Counted from the stretch's first letter, positions 16,840 to 26,837 are shown. The stretch: 64,000 nucleotides of DNA from Candidatus Paceibacterota bacterium (GCA_035530615.1 DATKUL010000002.1:682001-746000), one strand, 5' to 3'. The notes: generated by a model from the sequence alone, not told the origin. Made by a program: numbers and translations.

Positions 16840-17682
16840 ATGCGGTTGCGCTTAGCCCCACTTGCACTTCTGGCTGTCTCGGCAATGTGGGGATCGACCT
16901 TTTTCATGATGAAAGAGGCAATCCAACGCCAAGATGTCAATAGTTTTCTTTTTACCCGCTTCTCGATTGCCATAATTGCGATGCTCCTCATACGACCCCA
17001 AGTGGTTAAGTTATTCAACCGCGACATGGTGACAAAGGGCCTTATATCTGGAACGTTCCTCGCCGCCGGATACCTTTTCCAAACATTTGGTTTAGCACTT
17101 ACATCGGCTGCTGTGACAGGTTTCATCACTGGGCTCTATGTCATCGCTACCCCACTCATGGCAGCTCTCTTTCTTGGGCAAAAGATCTCTCGAAAAATCT
17201 GGTTCTACGTCGCACTCGCGACTTGTGGACTCGGACTTCTATCCCTCCATGGATGGTCAATGGGAAGAGGCGAGCTGCTTGTCCTAGCGTGCGCACTTGC
17301 CTACGCAGCACAAATCATCGCCCTCAGCAAATGGAGCAAAGGCAGGGATGCTTACGCGCTCACCACTCTTCAACTAATCCCGTGCGCGGTTCTGTCAGGG
17401 CTAGCCACACTCTTCAACGGCTACCAAGTGCCACCCGATGCCGGAGTCTGGGGAGTGGTGGTTTTCACGGCCATTTTCGCAACTGCCTTAGCTTTCATGG
17501 TGCAAACCTGGTCACAGGCGCATATCTCCGCTACCAAAGTCGCCGTTATCTTGACGATGGAAACGGTCTTCGCTGCCGTCTTTGCCGTGATATTTGGTGG
17601 AGAACATCTAACCCTGAAGATAGCCGCCGGTGGGGCGATGGTCGTGGCCGCGATGTACATGATCGTTCTTGAAGAAGCGTGA
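16840..17682 (+). CDS. EamA-family (DMT) transporter
   Basis: A 280-residue protein with ten hydrophobic segments arranged as two EamA repeats. '[15 protein letters not shown]' at the N-terminus is typical. Members export amino acids or other metabolites; the substrate is unknown. It begins two bases after nfo and is followed after 12 bases by threonine aldolase. Export of an amino acid linked to that enzyme is possible but unproven. Confidence 0.85.
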   Translation: MRLRLAPLALLAVSAMWGSTFFMMKEAIQRQDVNSFLFTRFSIAIIAMLLIRPQVVKLFNRDMVTKGLISGTFLAAGYLFQTFGLALTSAAVTGFITGLYVIATPLMAALFLGQKISRKIWFYVALATCGLGLLSLHGWSMGRGELLVLACALAYAAQIIALSKWSKGRDAYALTTLQLIPCAVLSGLATLFNGYQVPPDAGVWGVVVFTAIFATALAFMVQTWSQAHISATKVAVILTMETVFAAVFAVIFGGEHLTLKIAAGGAMVVAAMYMIVLEEA

Positions 17683-17694
17683 GAGAATACCCAT

Positions 17695-18741
17695 ATGCGC
17701 GTGGATCTTCGTTCTGACACAGTTACCGTCCCCTCCCCAGGCATGCGTGAGGCCATAGCAGAAGCGCCAGTTGGGGATGACGTATACGGCGAAGACGTCA
17801 CCGTGAATTCGCTGGAAGAGCGGGTTGCCTCAATGTTTGGCAAAGAAGCTGCTCTTTTCACTCCCTCTGGTTCTCTCGCAAATCAACTAGCAATTCGGAT
17901 GCTCGTTGCACCTGGCGAAGAACTTCTTGCAGAGACGTTCTCGCATATTGTGCGTGCCGAGCTGGGAGCTGCGGCGGTTTTCAGCGGAATAACAACTCGT
18001 ACCTGGCAAGCACCGCTCGGATTACTCAAAGCACAGGATGCGATGGAAATTGCACGACCGGATTCTGGTCCCTACCAAGTTTCGACGACTGCAATCGCGG
18101 TCGAGAACACTCATAACTTCGGCGGAGGAACTATCCAACCTCTAAATGAAATCGCCGAACTTTATACATTGGCCGAAGGTGTGGGAATCAAACTCCACCT
18201 TGATGGAGCACGCATTTGGAATGCACACATTGCCAGTGGAGTTGCTCTTCCCGTGTATGCAAAGTACTTCGAAACCATAAGCGTCTGTCTCTCAAAGGGG
18301 CTAGGTGCCCCTGTTGGCTCACTTATGCTTTCAACCAAGGAAAAAATTTCCGGGGCCCGTGTGTGGCGAAAACGATATGGGGCGGGAATGCGCCAAGTTG
18401 GAATCCTTGCCGCCGCAGGTCACTTCGCTCTCGATACAAACTTGCCGTTATTAAAGCATGATCATCGTCGCGCGCACTTTCTTGCAGAAAAACTACATGG
18501 CATCGTGCCATCAATTGTTGACCCCAAAAATGTTGAGACAAATATTGTGTCCCTCGATTTGTCTGACATTTCTTTAAATGCCGCGGAATTTGCATTATTA
18601 CTAAAAAATGAAGGAGTGCTGATTAGTGCACTCGGCCCAAACTTCGCTCGTATTGTTACTCATCTGGATATCGATGATAAAGACATTGAGTTTGCAGCAG
18701 AAGCGATGAGTAGAATTTTACAGGGCACCCTCGTGGCGTAG
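17695..18741 (+). CDS. ltaE: Low-specificity L-threonine aldolase family, PLP enzyme
   Basis: A 348-residue fold-type I PLP enzyme of the beta-eliminating lyase family. '[19 protein letters not shown]' and '[15 protein letters not shown]' are hallmarks of LtaE. The PLP Lys is in '[13 protein letters not shown]'. It splits threonine or allo-threonine into glycine and acetaldehyde. It overlaps the convergent ogt gene by 24 bp. Confidence 0.9.
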   Translation: MRVDLRSDTVTVPSPGMREAIAEAPVGDDVYGEDVTVNSLEERVASMFGKEAALFTPSGSLANQLAIRMLVAPGEELLAETFSHIVRAELGAAAVFSGITTRTWQAPLGLLKAQDAMEIARPDSGPYQVSTTAIAVENTHNFGGGTIQPLNEIAELYTLAEGVGIKLHLDGARIWNAHIASGVALPVYAKYFETISVCLSKGLGAPVGSLMLSTKEKISGARVWRKRYGAGMRQVGILAAAGHFALDTNLPLLKHDHRRAHFLAEKLHGIVPSIVDPKNVETNIVSLDLSDISLNAAEFALLLKNEGVLISALGPNFARIVTHLDIDDKDIEFAAEAMSRILQGTLVA

Positions 18742-19212
18742 GAGCCATTCCTTAACATCTAGTCCGTACGCATAATTTCCCAGAGCACCGCCCGTTTTTA
18801 CAACGCGATGGCATGGCACTACAACCACGATCGCATTCTTAGCACAAGCAGTTCCAGCCGCACGAACAGCGGCTGGAGAACCCGCCCGATGGGCAAGATC
18901 CGCGTACGAAAGAACTTTGCCTGGACGAATCTTTCGCATCGCTTTCCACGCGGCTTGAGAAAATTGCGCCCCAACTTGTCTAGTCGCAATTGAATTAATC
19001 GCTTCGACATCACCAGCAAAATAATCATCAATAAGATCAGAAATGATTGGAATTCGCTTTACTCGGTCAATCCCGCGCCGGGCATCAACTTTATCAAGGC
19101 CATCTAACATCGAATCAAAACTGCCAAAACTAGCACTCAAAAGGACGTGTTCATGGGCAATCATCTGAAGCAGACCGATGGAGGTCTTGGTTGATGCTAG
19201 AAGTAGTGCCAC
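18718..19212 (-). CDS. ogt: Methylated-DNA-protein cysteine methyltransferase
   Basis: A 164-residue DNA alkyl transferase with the acceptor-Cys motif 'VVVPCHRVV' near residue 135 and the helix-turn-helix 'LSYADLAHRAGSPAAVRAAG'. It removes O6-alkyl groups from guanine in a suicidal reaction. It is the third gene after pfk and DAHP synthase on the minus strand, starting nine bases beyond the DAHP synthase stop. Confidence 0.92.
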   Translation of the reverse strand: MALLLASTKTSIGLLQMIAHEHVLLSASFGSFDSMLDGLDKVDARRGIDRVKRIPIISDLIDDYFAGDVEAINSIATRQVGAQFSQAAWKAMRKIRPGKVLSYADLAHRAGSPAAVRAAGTACAKNAIVVVVPCHRVVKTGGALGNYAYGLDVKEWLLRHEGAL

Positions 19213-19221
19213 CCTGAAAGA

Positions 19222-20565
19222 TTAGCGATCGCGAAGCATCTCCGCTACGAGGAATGCGAGTTCGAGTGACTGGGCATGGTTGAGCCGTGGGTCACATGCG
19301 CTTTCGTAGCGTGTTGCCAAATCGTCGTGCGATATCTGCTCACCGCCGCCGACGCACTCTGTTACATCATCACCTGTTAATTCGATGTGAATCCCTCCCG
19401 GGTGAGTTCCGAGTGACTTGTGCACCTCAAAGAACCCTTTGACTTCATCCAGCACGTCTTCAAACTTGCGAGTCTTATACCCGCTTGGAGCCTCATAGGT
19501 ATTGCCATGCATCGGATCGCTGACCCAGAGCACTTGAGCGCCCGATTTAGTGACGCCTTCGATCAGTGGCGGCAACGCTTCACGGATGTGCTTAGCCCCC
19601 ATACGAGTAATGAATGTGAGGCGTCCTGGTTCGCGATGCGGATCCAACTTATCAATCAAGGCCAATGCATCCTCAACCGTCGACTTAGGCCCAAGCTTTA
19701 CCCCAATGGGATTTCTCACCTTAGAAGCGAAATCGACATGAGCGCCATCGAGTTGACGGGTCCGCTCACCGATCCAGATAAAATGTGCTGAAACGTCATA
19801 CGGCAATTGCGTACGGGAGTCGATCCGGGTCAGCGCCTTTTCGTATTCCAGAATGAGCGCTTCGTGGCTGGAGAAAAGATCGACGCTTTTGAAAGCAGAA
19901 GGATCGACTCCTGCCGAGCGCATGAATTCAAGGGCACGACCGATCTCGTTTGCCATTTCTTCGTAACGCATACCGACCGAAGAATCACGGATAAAGCCCT
20001 TGTTCCATTCGTGGACTTGGCGCAGATCGGCGAAGCCGCCTTGGGTAAATGCCCGGACGAGGTTGAGGGTGGCGGCAGAAGTGTTATAGACCCTGACCAA
20101 CCGTTGCGGGTCTGGAGTACGGGACTCTTGCGTGAATTCCAATCCGTTTACTGCATCGCCACGGTAGGCCGGAAGTGTAATGTCGCCACGTTTTTCAAAA
20201 TCGTTGGAGCGAGGCTTGGCAAACTGGCCCGCCATGCGACCAACTTTCACCACCGGCAAACTTGAGTAGTACTGCAATACCGCTGCCATTTGCAGAATTG
20301 TCTTGATTCGGTTGCGTATTGAATCCGCGGTTGCGGCTGCAAAGGTTTCGGCGCAATCTCCACCCTGCAGCCAGAAAGCCCTACCCTCGGCTGCTTCCGC
20401 GATCCGCTCTTTGAGATTGTCACACTCACCGGCGAAGACCAACGGAGGAAAGCTTTTCAACTCTTTCACTGCGGCTTTAATCGCCGGTCCATTCGCTCCC
20501 CCGGGCCAGGTTGGTTGTTGGGCCGCGACAAGGCCCGGCGTGAAGAGGGCATCCAAGGTGGTCAT
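19222..20565 (-). CDS. 3-deoxy-7-phosphoheptulonate synthase, class II
   Basis: A 447-residue class II (plant/actinobacterial AroH-type) DAHP synthase. Seen: 'AFWLQGGDCAETFAA', 'VVKVGRMAGQFAKPRS', 'FIWIGERTRQLDGAHVDF', 'VLWVSDPMHGNTYEA' and 'GGIHIELTGDDVTECVGG'. It catalyses the first step of the shikimate pathway from PEP and erythrose 4-phosphate. Full length. Located 43 bp after the phosphofructokinase gene, which links it to glycolytic PEP supply. Confidence 0.95.
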   Translation of the reverse strand: MTTLDALFTPGLVAAQQPTWPGGANGPAIKAAVKELKSFPPLVFAGECDNLKERIAEAAEGRAFWLQGGDCAETFAAATADSIRNRIKTILQMAAVLQYYSSLPVVKVGRMAGQFAKPRSNDFEKRGDITLPAYRGDAVNGLEFTQESRTPDPQRLVRVYNTSAATLNLVRAFTQGGFADLRQVHEWNKGFIRDSSVGMRYEEMANEIGRALEFMRSAGVDPSAFKSVDLFSSHEALILEYEKALTRIDSRTQLPYDVSAHFIWIGERTRQLDGAHVDFASKVRNPIGVKLGPKSTVEDALALIDKLDPHREPGRLTFITRMGAKHIREALPPLIEGVTKSGAQVLWVSDPMHGNTYEAPSGYKTRKFEDVLDEVKGFFEVHKSLGTHPGGIHIELTGDDVTECVGGGEQISHDDLATRYESACDPRLNHAQSLELAFLVAEMLRDR

Positions 20566-20608
20566 AGTTTCCTAGCGTAGAGAGTGGGTGGAGGTCCGCG
20601 CAGTGCGA

Positions 20609-21634
20609 TTATCCGAAAAAGACCTCTGCTTCTTTGTAGAGCGCAGAGCCAACCAACTTCAACTGCTCCGTGGCCGAAGCCAGCGGAACTCGAACAATAT
20701 TTGTGCCGTGAAGTGCAACCATCTTGCCCCAATCGCCCTCATGTGCCGCGGTAATCGCATGCAGGCCAAAACGTGTGGCGAGTACGCGGTCAAATGCAGT
20801 TGGCGTGCCACCACGTTGGATATGCCCTAGAACTGTGTTTCGAGCCTCTTTACCGGTGCGTAATTCGATCTCTCCGGCGAGCCATTCTCCGATACCCGAA
20901 AGTTTGACGTGGCCAAAGGCGTCCAGAGTCTGGTCTTTCACGACCATATCGCCATCTTGAGGAATCGCTCCCTCGGCAATCACAATGATCGGTGAGTAGT
21001 TAACCTTGAAGCGAGATTCGACCCATTCGCATACCTTGGCAACCGAAAACTTTTGCTCAGGAATGAGGATGCAAGCAGCTCCGCCTGCCAAACCAGAGTG
21101 GAGAGCAATCCATCCGGCGTGACGACCCATTACCTCTACTACCAGGGCGCGATGATGAGATTCGGCTGTTGTGTGCAATCGATCAATCGCTTCCATTGCA
21201 ATATTCACTGCAGTATCAAAGCCAAAGGTGTAGTCAGTATTGCTCAGATCATTGTCAATTGTCTTGGGAACACCGATGACGTGGACACCGAGGGAATGAA
21301 GTTTTGTTGCGACCCCGAGAGTGTCTTCTCCTCCAATTGCAATGAGCGCATCAACCCCGGCATCTTCCAAATTCTTCTTTATCTTCTCGATTCCGCCCTC
21401 AATTTTGAAGGGGTTGGTACGAGAAGAACCAAGGATCGTTCCACCGCGCGGCAAAATTCCTCGTGTTGTTTGAATGTCCAACGGCATTGTCAGCCCATCA
21501 AGTGGACCTCTCCAACCATCGCGATAGCCAACGAATTCATGGCCATATTCTTTGACACCTTTACGAACTACTGCTCGGATAACGGCATTGAGGCCAGGGC
21601 AATCTCCTCCGCCAGTCAGGACACCTATACGCAT
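20609..21634 (-). CDS. 6-phosphofructokinase with pyrophosphate-type active-site residues
   Basis: A 341-residue PfkA-family enzyme starting 'MRIGVLTGGGDCPGLN'. Aligned by eye to E. coli PfkA, the position-104 Gly of 'GGDGS' is Asp here ('GGEDT'), and Gly124 of 'PGTIDND' is Lys ('PKTIDND'). Asp104/Lys124 is the combination associated with PPi rather than ATP as phosphoryl donor, as in Amycolatopsis PPi-PFK. Catalytic 'TIDND' and 'MGRHAGW' are intact. It may run reversibly in glycolysis and gluconeogenesis. Followed by DAHP synthase and ogt. Confidence 0.92.
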   Translation of the reverse strand: MRIGVLTGGGDCPGLNAVIRAVVRKGVKEYGHEFVGYRDGWRGPLDGLTMPLDIQTTRGILPRGGTILGSSRTNPFKIEGGIEKIKKNLEDAGVDALIAIGGEDTLGVATKLHSLGVHVIGVPKTIDNDLSNTDYTFGFDTAVNIAMEAIDRLHTTAESHHRALVVEVMGRHAGWIALHSGLAGGAACILIPEQKFSVAKVCEWVESRFKVNYSPIIVIAEGAIPQDGDMVVKDQTLDAFGHVKLSGIGEWLAGEIELRTGKEARNTVLGHIQRGGTPTAFDRVLATRFGLHAITAAHEGDWGKMVALHGTNIVRVPLASATEQLKLVGSALYKEAEVFFG

Positions 21635-21773
21635 CGCAATTCACTCCAACGGTTCAATGGTTTCGGGCAATGTACCCATCAAGTACGGTCAACGCTGACA
21701 AGGCTCAGTCTAGTGCCAATTTATGAGGAATTCTGCCCGACCCTTAAGGCAGAAGTCACGTGCTCACGGTGAG

Positions 21774-22997
21774 TTAAGCGGTAACGCGGACTCCTTTGCC
21801 CACGACGACTATTCCACCAGGCGAGATTGTAAAGCGCTGACTATCTCGCTCGAGGTCTACACCAATTTGCGCACCTGCTTCGACGATGACGTTCTTGTCC
21901 AATATGGCGCGTCGCACAACTGCGCGCTCCCCAATCTTTACGGACGGCATGAGCACCGATCCATCAACAAATGAACCGGCCGAGACCAGGACATCATGCG
22001 AAGCAACAGTTCGATTGAGATGCCCGCCCGCAATAATGGTTCCAGCACCCACGATTGAATCGTGCGCTATTCCCCCTTCACTAAATTTCGCTGGAGGTAG
22101 CGAAGGCGGATTAGTGAGCAAAGGCCAATCACGGTTGTAGAGATTGAAAATCGGATGAACAGAAACCAAATCCATATGTGCGTCAAAATATGCGTCAATT
22201 GAACCTACATCGCGCCAATATCCTTTATCGCGGTCGGTGGCACCAGGGACAACGTTATTTGCAAAGTCATAAACTTTTGCGGAGCCATCTCTAGTGAGCA
22301 TCGGAATTATATTTCCGCCAAGATCGTGTCGACTCTCCAAATCTTCAGCGTCAAGGATGAGAGCCTCTTCCATAATGTCTCTTCGAAAAATGTAATTACC
22401 CATAGAGACCAGACACATATCTGGGTGCCCTGGCATCGGTGGAGGATTCGCTGGCTTCTCATGAAAGGCCTTAATTGTGATTCCGTCTTCGGCAAGTTCA
22501 ATCACGCCAAACTCGCTCGCTTCAGCCCGTGGCACTCGAATCGCGGCGACCGTAACCCCCGCATGTGTCTCCAGATGCTGCGCAAACATCTGACTTGGAT
22601 CCATGCGGTATACGTGGTCCGCACCAAAAACAAGAATATGTTTAGGGTCCTCATCATGGATAAGATTAAAGTTCTGCAAGATTGCGTCGGCACTTCCCGT
22701 GTACCACCGGGGCCCAAGTCTTTGCTGGGCAGGAACGGGCGTAATGAAGTTACCTAAAAGCGTAGACATTCGCCAGGTTGTGGTGATGTGTTTATCAAGT
22801 GAATGGGATTTATACTGCGTCAACACCGCGATTTTAAGCATCCGAGCATTCACTAAATTTGAAAGTACGAAATCCACCAGTCGATACGATCCGCCAAATG
22901 GCACCGCCGGCTTTGCTCGGTCTGCCGTCAGCGGCATCAGACGCTTGCCCTCTCCCCCCGCCAGAACAATTCCTAGCAAGAGATCACGTCGAGGCAT
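21774..22997 (-). CDS. glgC: Glucose-1-phosphate adenylyltransferase
   Basis: A 407-residue ADP-glucose pyrophosphorylase: '[15 protein letters not shown]' nucleotide loop, '[15 protein letters not shown]', 'WYTGSADAI' and '[11 protein letters not shown]'. A C-terminal left-handed beta-helix with '[15 protein letters not shown]' closes it. It makes ADP-glucose for glycogen. ATG 22997 is preferred because actinobacterial homologues start close to the LAGGEG motif; an upstream in-frame ATG at 23024 would add nine residues. Divergent from glgA. Confidence 0.94.
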   Translation of the reverse strand: MPRRDLLLGIVLAGGEGKRLMPLTADRAKPAVPFGGSYRLVDFVLSNLVNARMLKIAVLTQYKSHSLDKHITTTWRMSTLLGNFITPVPAQQRLGPRWYTGSADAILQNFNLIHDEDPKHILVFGADHVYRMDPSQMFAQHLETHAGVTVAAIRVPRAEASEFGVIELAEDGITIKAFHEKPANPPPMPGHPDMCLVSMGNYIFRRDIMEEALILDAEDLESRHDLGGNIIPMLTRDGSAKVYDFANNVVPGATDRDKGYWRDVGSIDAYFDAHMDLVSVHPIFNLYNRDWPLLTNPPSLPPAKFSEGGIAHDSIVGAGTIIAGGHLNRTVASHDVLVSAGSFVDGSVLMPSVKIGERAVVRRAILDKNVIVEAGAQIGVDLERDSQRFTISPGGIVVVGKGVRVTA

Positions 22998-23076
22998 GTC
23001 GTAACGATAGCCTTCTCCATGCAAGCCGCCTAGACCACCAGATATCGAGAGTTATTCGTGGCGAAAGAGAGAGAAG

Positions 23077-24240
23077 ATGATTCCGATTAATGTCGGACTG
23101 GTTACGAAAGAGTGGCCACCACATGTCTATGGGGGCGCCGGAGTGCACGTTGTTCAACTCGCAGAGGCGCTTCGCGAACGCTCCGAGATCACCCTTTCGG
23201 TGCACTGTTTTGGTGAAACAAGAAATGGCGCGCTGGGAAAAGAAGTCCCGCGAGAATTCTCCCAATCCAATCCTGCAATACAGGCAATTGCGACGGATGC
23301 AGCAATAGCCGAATCACTTGGAAGCGTTGATGTAGTACATACGCACACCTGGTACGCGAACATGGCCGGCCATTTTGCCTCGTTAATGTATGGGATTCCG
23401 CACATTGTCACTGCGCATTCACTAGAGCCACTGCGTCCATGGAAAGCAGATCAATTAGCCGGCGGCTACCGACTCTCATTATGGATTGAAAAGACTTCCC
23501 TTGAAGCCGCTGCAGGAATTATCGCTGTGAGCGAGGCAATGCGAACAGACATCCTTTCCGCCTACCCCGACATTGATCCAACCAAGGTGCACACGATTCA
23601 CAATGGAGTGGATACAAATAAATTCGCTCCGCATTTGGATCCTCACGTACTTGCAAAGTACCAGATCACCGGAAGATACGGCCTTTTCGTTGGACGCATT
23701 ACGCGCCAAAAAGGATTGGCACATCTACTCCACGCTTGGAAGGCCGTCCCAGCAGAGTATGGATTGGTGATTGCAGCCGGTAGTCCCGATGAGCCAGTAA
23801 TTGGTCAGGAGGTCGCGGAGTTGATTGCAGATCTGCAACTCACTCGCAAGAATATTTGGTGGATTCAAGAGATGCTTCCACCCGATGAATTGACGGCCCT
23901 CCTGACGTCGGCAGATTTATTTCTCTGCCCGTCGATCTACGAACCCCTTGGCATAGTCAATTTGGAAGCAATGGGTTGCGCCACCGCAGTACTGGCCTCC
24001 GATGTAGGAGGAATCCCTGAAGTTGTAGAGGACGGCGTCACTGGCGAGTTGGTTCATTTCTCGAGCAAATCCTCCGAATATGAATCTAATATTGCCCAAT
24101 CCATCACGCGCCTTATGGCTCAACCCGAAGTTCTTAAGAATTACGGACTCGCGGGTCGTGCGCGAGCTCAAAAATTATTTGGTTGGGACGCAGTCGCCAC
24201 AGCTACAATCGCTCTTTATACGAAAATCTCTCTCCAATAG
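23077..24240 (+). CDS. glgA: Glycogen synthase, actinobacterial GT4 type
   Basis: A 387-residue GT-B glycosyltransferase. N-terminal 'LVTKEWPPHVYGGAGVHV' is the typical actinobacterial GlgA signature; 'GRITRQKGLAHLL' and 'SIYEPLGIVNLEAMGCATAV' carry the GT4 E-x7-E donor site. In this group the enzyme may use ADP-glucose for glycogen or, as GlgM in mycobacteria, for maltose-1-phosphate. It shares a 79-bp divergent promoter region with glgC. Confidence 0.9.
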   Translation: MIPINVGLVTKEWPPHVYGGAGVHVVQLAEALRERSEITLSVHCFGETRNGALGKEVPREFSQSNPAIQAIATDAAIAESLGSVDVVHTHTWYANMAGHFASLMYGIPHIVTAHSLEPLRPWKADQLAGGYRLSLWIEKTSLEAAAGIIAVSEAMRTDILSAYPDIDPTKVHTIHNGVDTNKFAPHLDPHVLAKYQITGRYGLFVGRITRQKGLAHLLHAWKAVPAEYGLVIAAGSPDEPVIGQEVAELIADLQLTRKNIWWIQEMLPPDELTALLTSADLFLCPSIYEPLGIVNLEAMGCATAVLASDVGGIPEVVEDGVTGELVHFSSKSSEYESNIAQSITRLMAQPEVLKNYGLAGRARAQKLFGWDAVATATIALYTKISLQ

Positions 24241-24267
24241 GAGTTTCTACTTTCGAAGCGGAGTTTA

Positions 24268-25149
24268 ATGTCTCGCAGGGGTTGGTCGCTCTTTGGACTC
24301 GTTGGCTTCCTCTGGGGAATTCCCTATCTCTTCATTCGTGTGGCAATCCGAGATTTCGATCCTGCCTTTATCGTTTTCGTTCGCCTGGTAATTGGCGCCG
24401 CAATCTTGCTTCCAATCGCCGCGCGCCGCAAGAATCTTGGTCCAGCTATTTGCGGATTTAAGTATGTTCTCTTTTATGCCTGTTTAGAAATGATTGGTCC
24501 TTGGTATTTCATCACAACCGCAGAAACCAAAATCTCCTCTGGTCTCACCGGGCTTCTTGTCGCGACAACACCTATCTGGTCAACCCTTTTCACTTCGTTG
24601 CACGGCGATAAAACTGTCTGGCATCGAAAGAGATTATTCGGATTAGTACTCGGCTTTATCGGCGTTTTCGCTCTCGTTGGGATTGAAGCCTTAAATGGCA
24701 CCAGTGCACTCTGGGCTATTGGATATGTCCTTCTGGCGTCGGTTGGATATGCCTACGCGATCATCATGATTACCCGAAAACTTCCCGGCGTATCCGGAAT
24801 CGCAATCAATGCTGTAGCCATGACCATATCGGCCGTGGTTTACGCACCGTTCGCAATTGCTCAGTGGCCACGCGGAGCTGTATCTACTAACGCCCTCTTA
24901 TCTCTATTGGGGCTCGGCGTACTGTGCACTGCTGCGGCATTTGTCGTCTTCTTTATGGTCATGAGAGATATTGGCCCTGCCCGCGCTTCACTCGTGACCT
25001 ATTTGAATACCGCTTTCGCAGTTCTTCTCGGATCCCTAATACTTTCCGAACCTTTCACTTTAGGAATGGCCGTCGGGCTGCCGCTGGTCTTGATCGGTTC
25101 GTACTTTGCGGGGCGAAAACCTTCATACATCTCAAATTCAAATGCTTAG
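24268..25149 (+). CDS. EamA-family (DMT) transporter
   Basis: A 293-residue protein with ten membrane segments in two EamA halves ('LVGFLWGIPYLFIRVAIRDF' at the start, 'LLVATTPIWSTLF' in the first half, 'GPARASLVTYLNTAFAVLLG' in the second). Substrate unknown. The first gene after glgA on the same strand, 27 bases away. Convergent with the XRE-TPR regulator, with a hairpin between. Confidence 0.85.
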   Translation: MSRRGWSLFGLVGFLWGIPYLFIRVAIRDFDPAFIVFVRLVIGAAILLPIAARRKNLGPAICGFKYVLFYACLEMIGPWYFITTAETKISSGLTGLLVATTPIWSTLFTSLHGDKTVWHRKRLFGLVLGFIGVFALVGIEALNGTSALWAIGYVLLASVGYAYAIIMITRKLPGVSGIAINAVAMTISAVVYAPFAIAQWPRGAVSTNALLSLLGLGVLCTAAAFVVFFMVMRDIGPARASLVTYLNTAFAVLLGSLILSEPFTLGMAVGLPLVLIGSYFAGRKPSYISNSNA

Positions 25150-25159
25150 AAAAGGAAAT

Positions 25160-25196
25160 TGCCACCGGCCGCGTTTGGGGACACTTGCCGGTGGCA
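25160..25196 (-). terminator. Strong hairpin between convergent genes, terminator of the XRE-TPR gene
   Basis: TGCCACCGGC (25160-25169) and GCCGGTGGCA (25187-25196) form a perfect 10-bp stem with a 17-base loop. Read on the minus strand the stem is followed by ATTTCCTTTTCT, a U-rich tail, so it fits an intrinsic terminator for the regulator transcript. The plus-strand side has no U-run, so it would stop the EamA transcript poorly. Confidence 0.6.
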
Positions 25197-25231
25197 TGGG
25201 TCGTTAGAAATTTCCTCGACCCGATGAAAAA

Positions 25232-26530
25232 CTAAACTTTGAGGTCTGCAAACTCCTCTTGTTTGGCTTGAGACATTGCCGCTACCGCAATTGCCTGCTC
25301 GTAGGCGTGGATGGCACGACCTTGTAATCCCACTTCAACAAATACTCGAGCAATTTCACCCCAATAAAGAGCCAATTCCTTCGACGGAGCCATCTTTTCC
25401 ATGTGGTCTACAGCGCGCTCCAATTGCTGCTTAGACTCTTCAACTTTTCCTAATCTGAAGAGAGCCTTAGCCTCCTGCGAATACAGACTTACTTTAGGAC
25501 CAGGAATTTCCGATGGTAATTCATTCAAGCCTTTTCTTACGTACATCAAGGCCTTATCAACATTTCCAAGTCTCAGTTCAACTTCAGAGAGTGTTATACA
25601 AGCATAAGCTGCGTATCTCGGATTGTTCTGCGATGACATATCCAGGTATGCAGATTCAGCGAGACTGTGGATGCGCGCAAAGTCTGGATTAGGAAGATCA
25701 AGCATGATCTTCGCAGCATTGTCGTTCAGAATTGGCAAAACCTGACTTAACTCAGCCAACTTCGTCCAGTGCATCGCGGTAGTGATGTGATTGAGAGCAA
25801 GCGACAAGTCGCCTCGGCTTTCAGCGAGCATTGATGACTGCCAATACGACTGAACCATTGCCTTCGGCGATTTGCACTTCTCAGCCAATTCAAGTGCTCT
25901 TGAAACTATCTCGCTAGCTCGGGGCGTGTCTCCGCGATGAAAATGACAACTTCCAAGCAAGCAAAGTAACTCGACGACTTCAGTCTCCGCCCACTCCGAA
26001 GCTTCTTCTCGGAGCATCTCTTCGCCCAATTGAACGCCCATGCCCAAATTTCCAAATTGAAAACATACCCGCACAATTTCATTTCCAATGCGGGCCCTCA
26101 AATCAGGAGACGCATGAGGATTTCTTTTGAAGAGTCTCTCCAAATCATCAAGTAAGCCATCCGAGGAACCTTCTCGCGCACGAACTTGAAGCAACACGAC
26201 AGACGCTTCCAACTGTAAACTCGCTGATACGCCAGGATGCTGCAAAACAAGATTTGCATAGTCTCTCGCGCTTCCTAAGTCACCCGAACCAAATGCCACT
26301 TTGGCCATATTTAAATTGAGTGCCACTTCCTGGCTACCCTGATCGACAAGCAATTCATTAGGAGAAATTCCAAGCCGAGATGAAAATTTTTCAATCATCT
26401 CTGGTTTTGGTTTTCGCTTTCCGGTCTCAAGTAATGAGATATAACTCGATGCAGCAATACCCTGCGCCAACTCAGATTGGGTCAGACCGACCCGCTCCCG
26501 TGCCTCCCGAAGCCTGGTACCAAAATCCAT
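25232..26530 (-). CDS. XRE-family regulator with TPR-like sensor domain (RRNPP-like)
   Basis: A 432-residue protein. Residues 1-60 are an XRE helix-turn-helix ('FGTRLREARERVGLTQSELA', then 'SSYISLLETGKRKPKPEMIEKF'). The remaining ~370 residues are all-helical with TPR-like repeats, for example 'LLGSCHFHRGDTPRASEIVSRALELA' and 'AKALFRLGKVEESKQQLERA'. This HTH-plus-TPR layout is that of RRNPP regulators (PlcR, NprR, Rgg), which bind short re-imported peptides. It starts 77 bp from a divergent pre-peptide gene. Other HTH-TPR proteins exist that do not bind pheromones, so the sensing role is inference. Confidence 0.8.
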   Translation of the reverse strand: MDFGTRLREARERVGLTQSELAQGIAASSYISLLETGKRKPKPEMIEKFSSRLGISPNELLVDQGSQEVALNLNMAKVAFGSGDLGSARDYANLVLQHPGVSASLQLEASVVLLQVRAREGSSDGLLDDLERLFKRNPHASPDLRARIGNEIVRVCFQFGNLGMGVQLGEEMLREEASEWAETEVVELLCLLGSCHFHRGDTPRASEIVSRALELAEKCKSPKAMVQSYWQSSMLAESRGDLSLALNHITTAMHWTKLAELSQVLPILNDNAAKIMLDLPNPDFARIHSLAESAYLDMSSQNNPRYAAYACITLSEVELRLGNVDKALMYVRKGLNELPSEIPGPKVSLYSQEAKALFRLGKVEESKQQLERAVDHMEKMAPSKELALYWGEIARVFVEVGLQGRAIHAYEQAIAVAAMSQAKQEEFADLKV

Positions 26531-26574
26531 TCGGTATTCCCTTCTCGGCGAATTTAGTATATGTTACAACCAAC

Positions 26575-26591
26575 CTTTACAGATAGTAAAG
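26575..26591. promoter_or_regulatory. Palindromic operator candidate between regulator and pre-peptide
   Basis: CTTTAC (26575-26580), spacer AGATA, GTAAAG (26586-26591): a perfect 6-bp inverted repeat 16 bases before the pre-peptide GTG. A -10-like TATACT for the regulator lies on the minus strand at about 26557-26562 and TAGTAT for the peptide at about 26555-26560, so the palindrome sits where a dimeric XRE protein could control both genes. In the peptide mRNA it could also fold as a leader hairpin. Confidence 0.5.
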
Positions 26592-26607
26592 CCCCTTGGA
26601 GGAAATT

Positions 26608-26733
26608 GTGAAGAAGTTTATCGCCCTAACTTTAGCCGCACTTGCAGTTCTCACGATGACAAGCGCGCCTGCCAATGCAGCAAAACCTACCGTCACCACA
26701 AGCACCATCCCTGGTGGAATTTGGTGCTGCTAA
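26608..26733 (+). CDS. 41-aa secreted pre-peptide, candidate signalling peptide
   Basis: GTG 26608 is preceded by a strong SD (GGAGG, 26598-26602, five-base spacer). The 41-residue product begins MKKFIALTLAALAV, a textbook signal peptide with KK n-region, a hydrophobic core and an 'APANA' cleavage site after residue 24. The predicted mature part is only 17 residues, AKPTVTTSTIPGGIWCC, ending in Trp and two vicinal Cys. It is encoded divergently next to an HTH-TPR regulator, the arrangement of PapR/PlcR and Shp/Rgg pairs. It resembles no family I know. Its function as a pheromone is inference. Confidence 0.7.
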   Translation: MKKFIALTLAALAVLTMTSAPANAAKPTVTTSTIPGGIWCC

Positions 26734-26749
26734 GTCAAATTCTCCCAGT

Positions 26750-26775
26750 GAAGGCAGCGTCGCCTTCTTACTTCT
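26750..26775 (+). terminator. Hairpin after the pre-peptide gene
   Basis: GAAGGC (26750-26755) and GCCTTC (26762-26767) form a 6-bp stem with a 6-base loop, followed by TTACTTCT. It begins 17 bases after the pre-peptide stop. It could end a short monocistronic peptide transcript or attenuate read-through into the secreted-protein gene at 26838. Confidence 0.45.
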
Positions 26776-26837
26776 AAGCGCCCAGAGTAGGTAGAAGTTC
26801 CCCAACTAAGACGAGAATAAAAGAGAACAGGCCCAAA

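Noticed and set aside
21053-21772. 239-codon frame antisense to the phosphofructokinase gene
   Set aside because: Cys- and Ser-rich nonsense product with no domain, lying opposite a clear enzyme; a shadow frame caused by codon bias.
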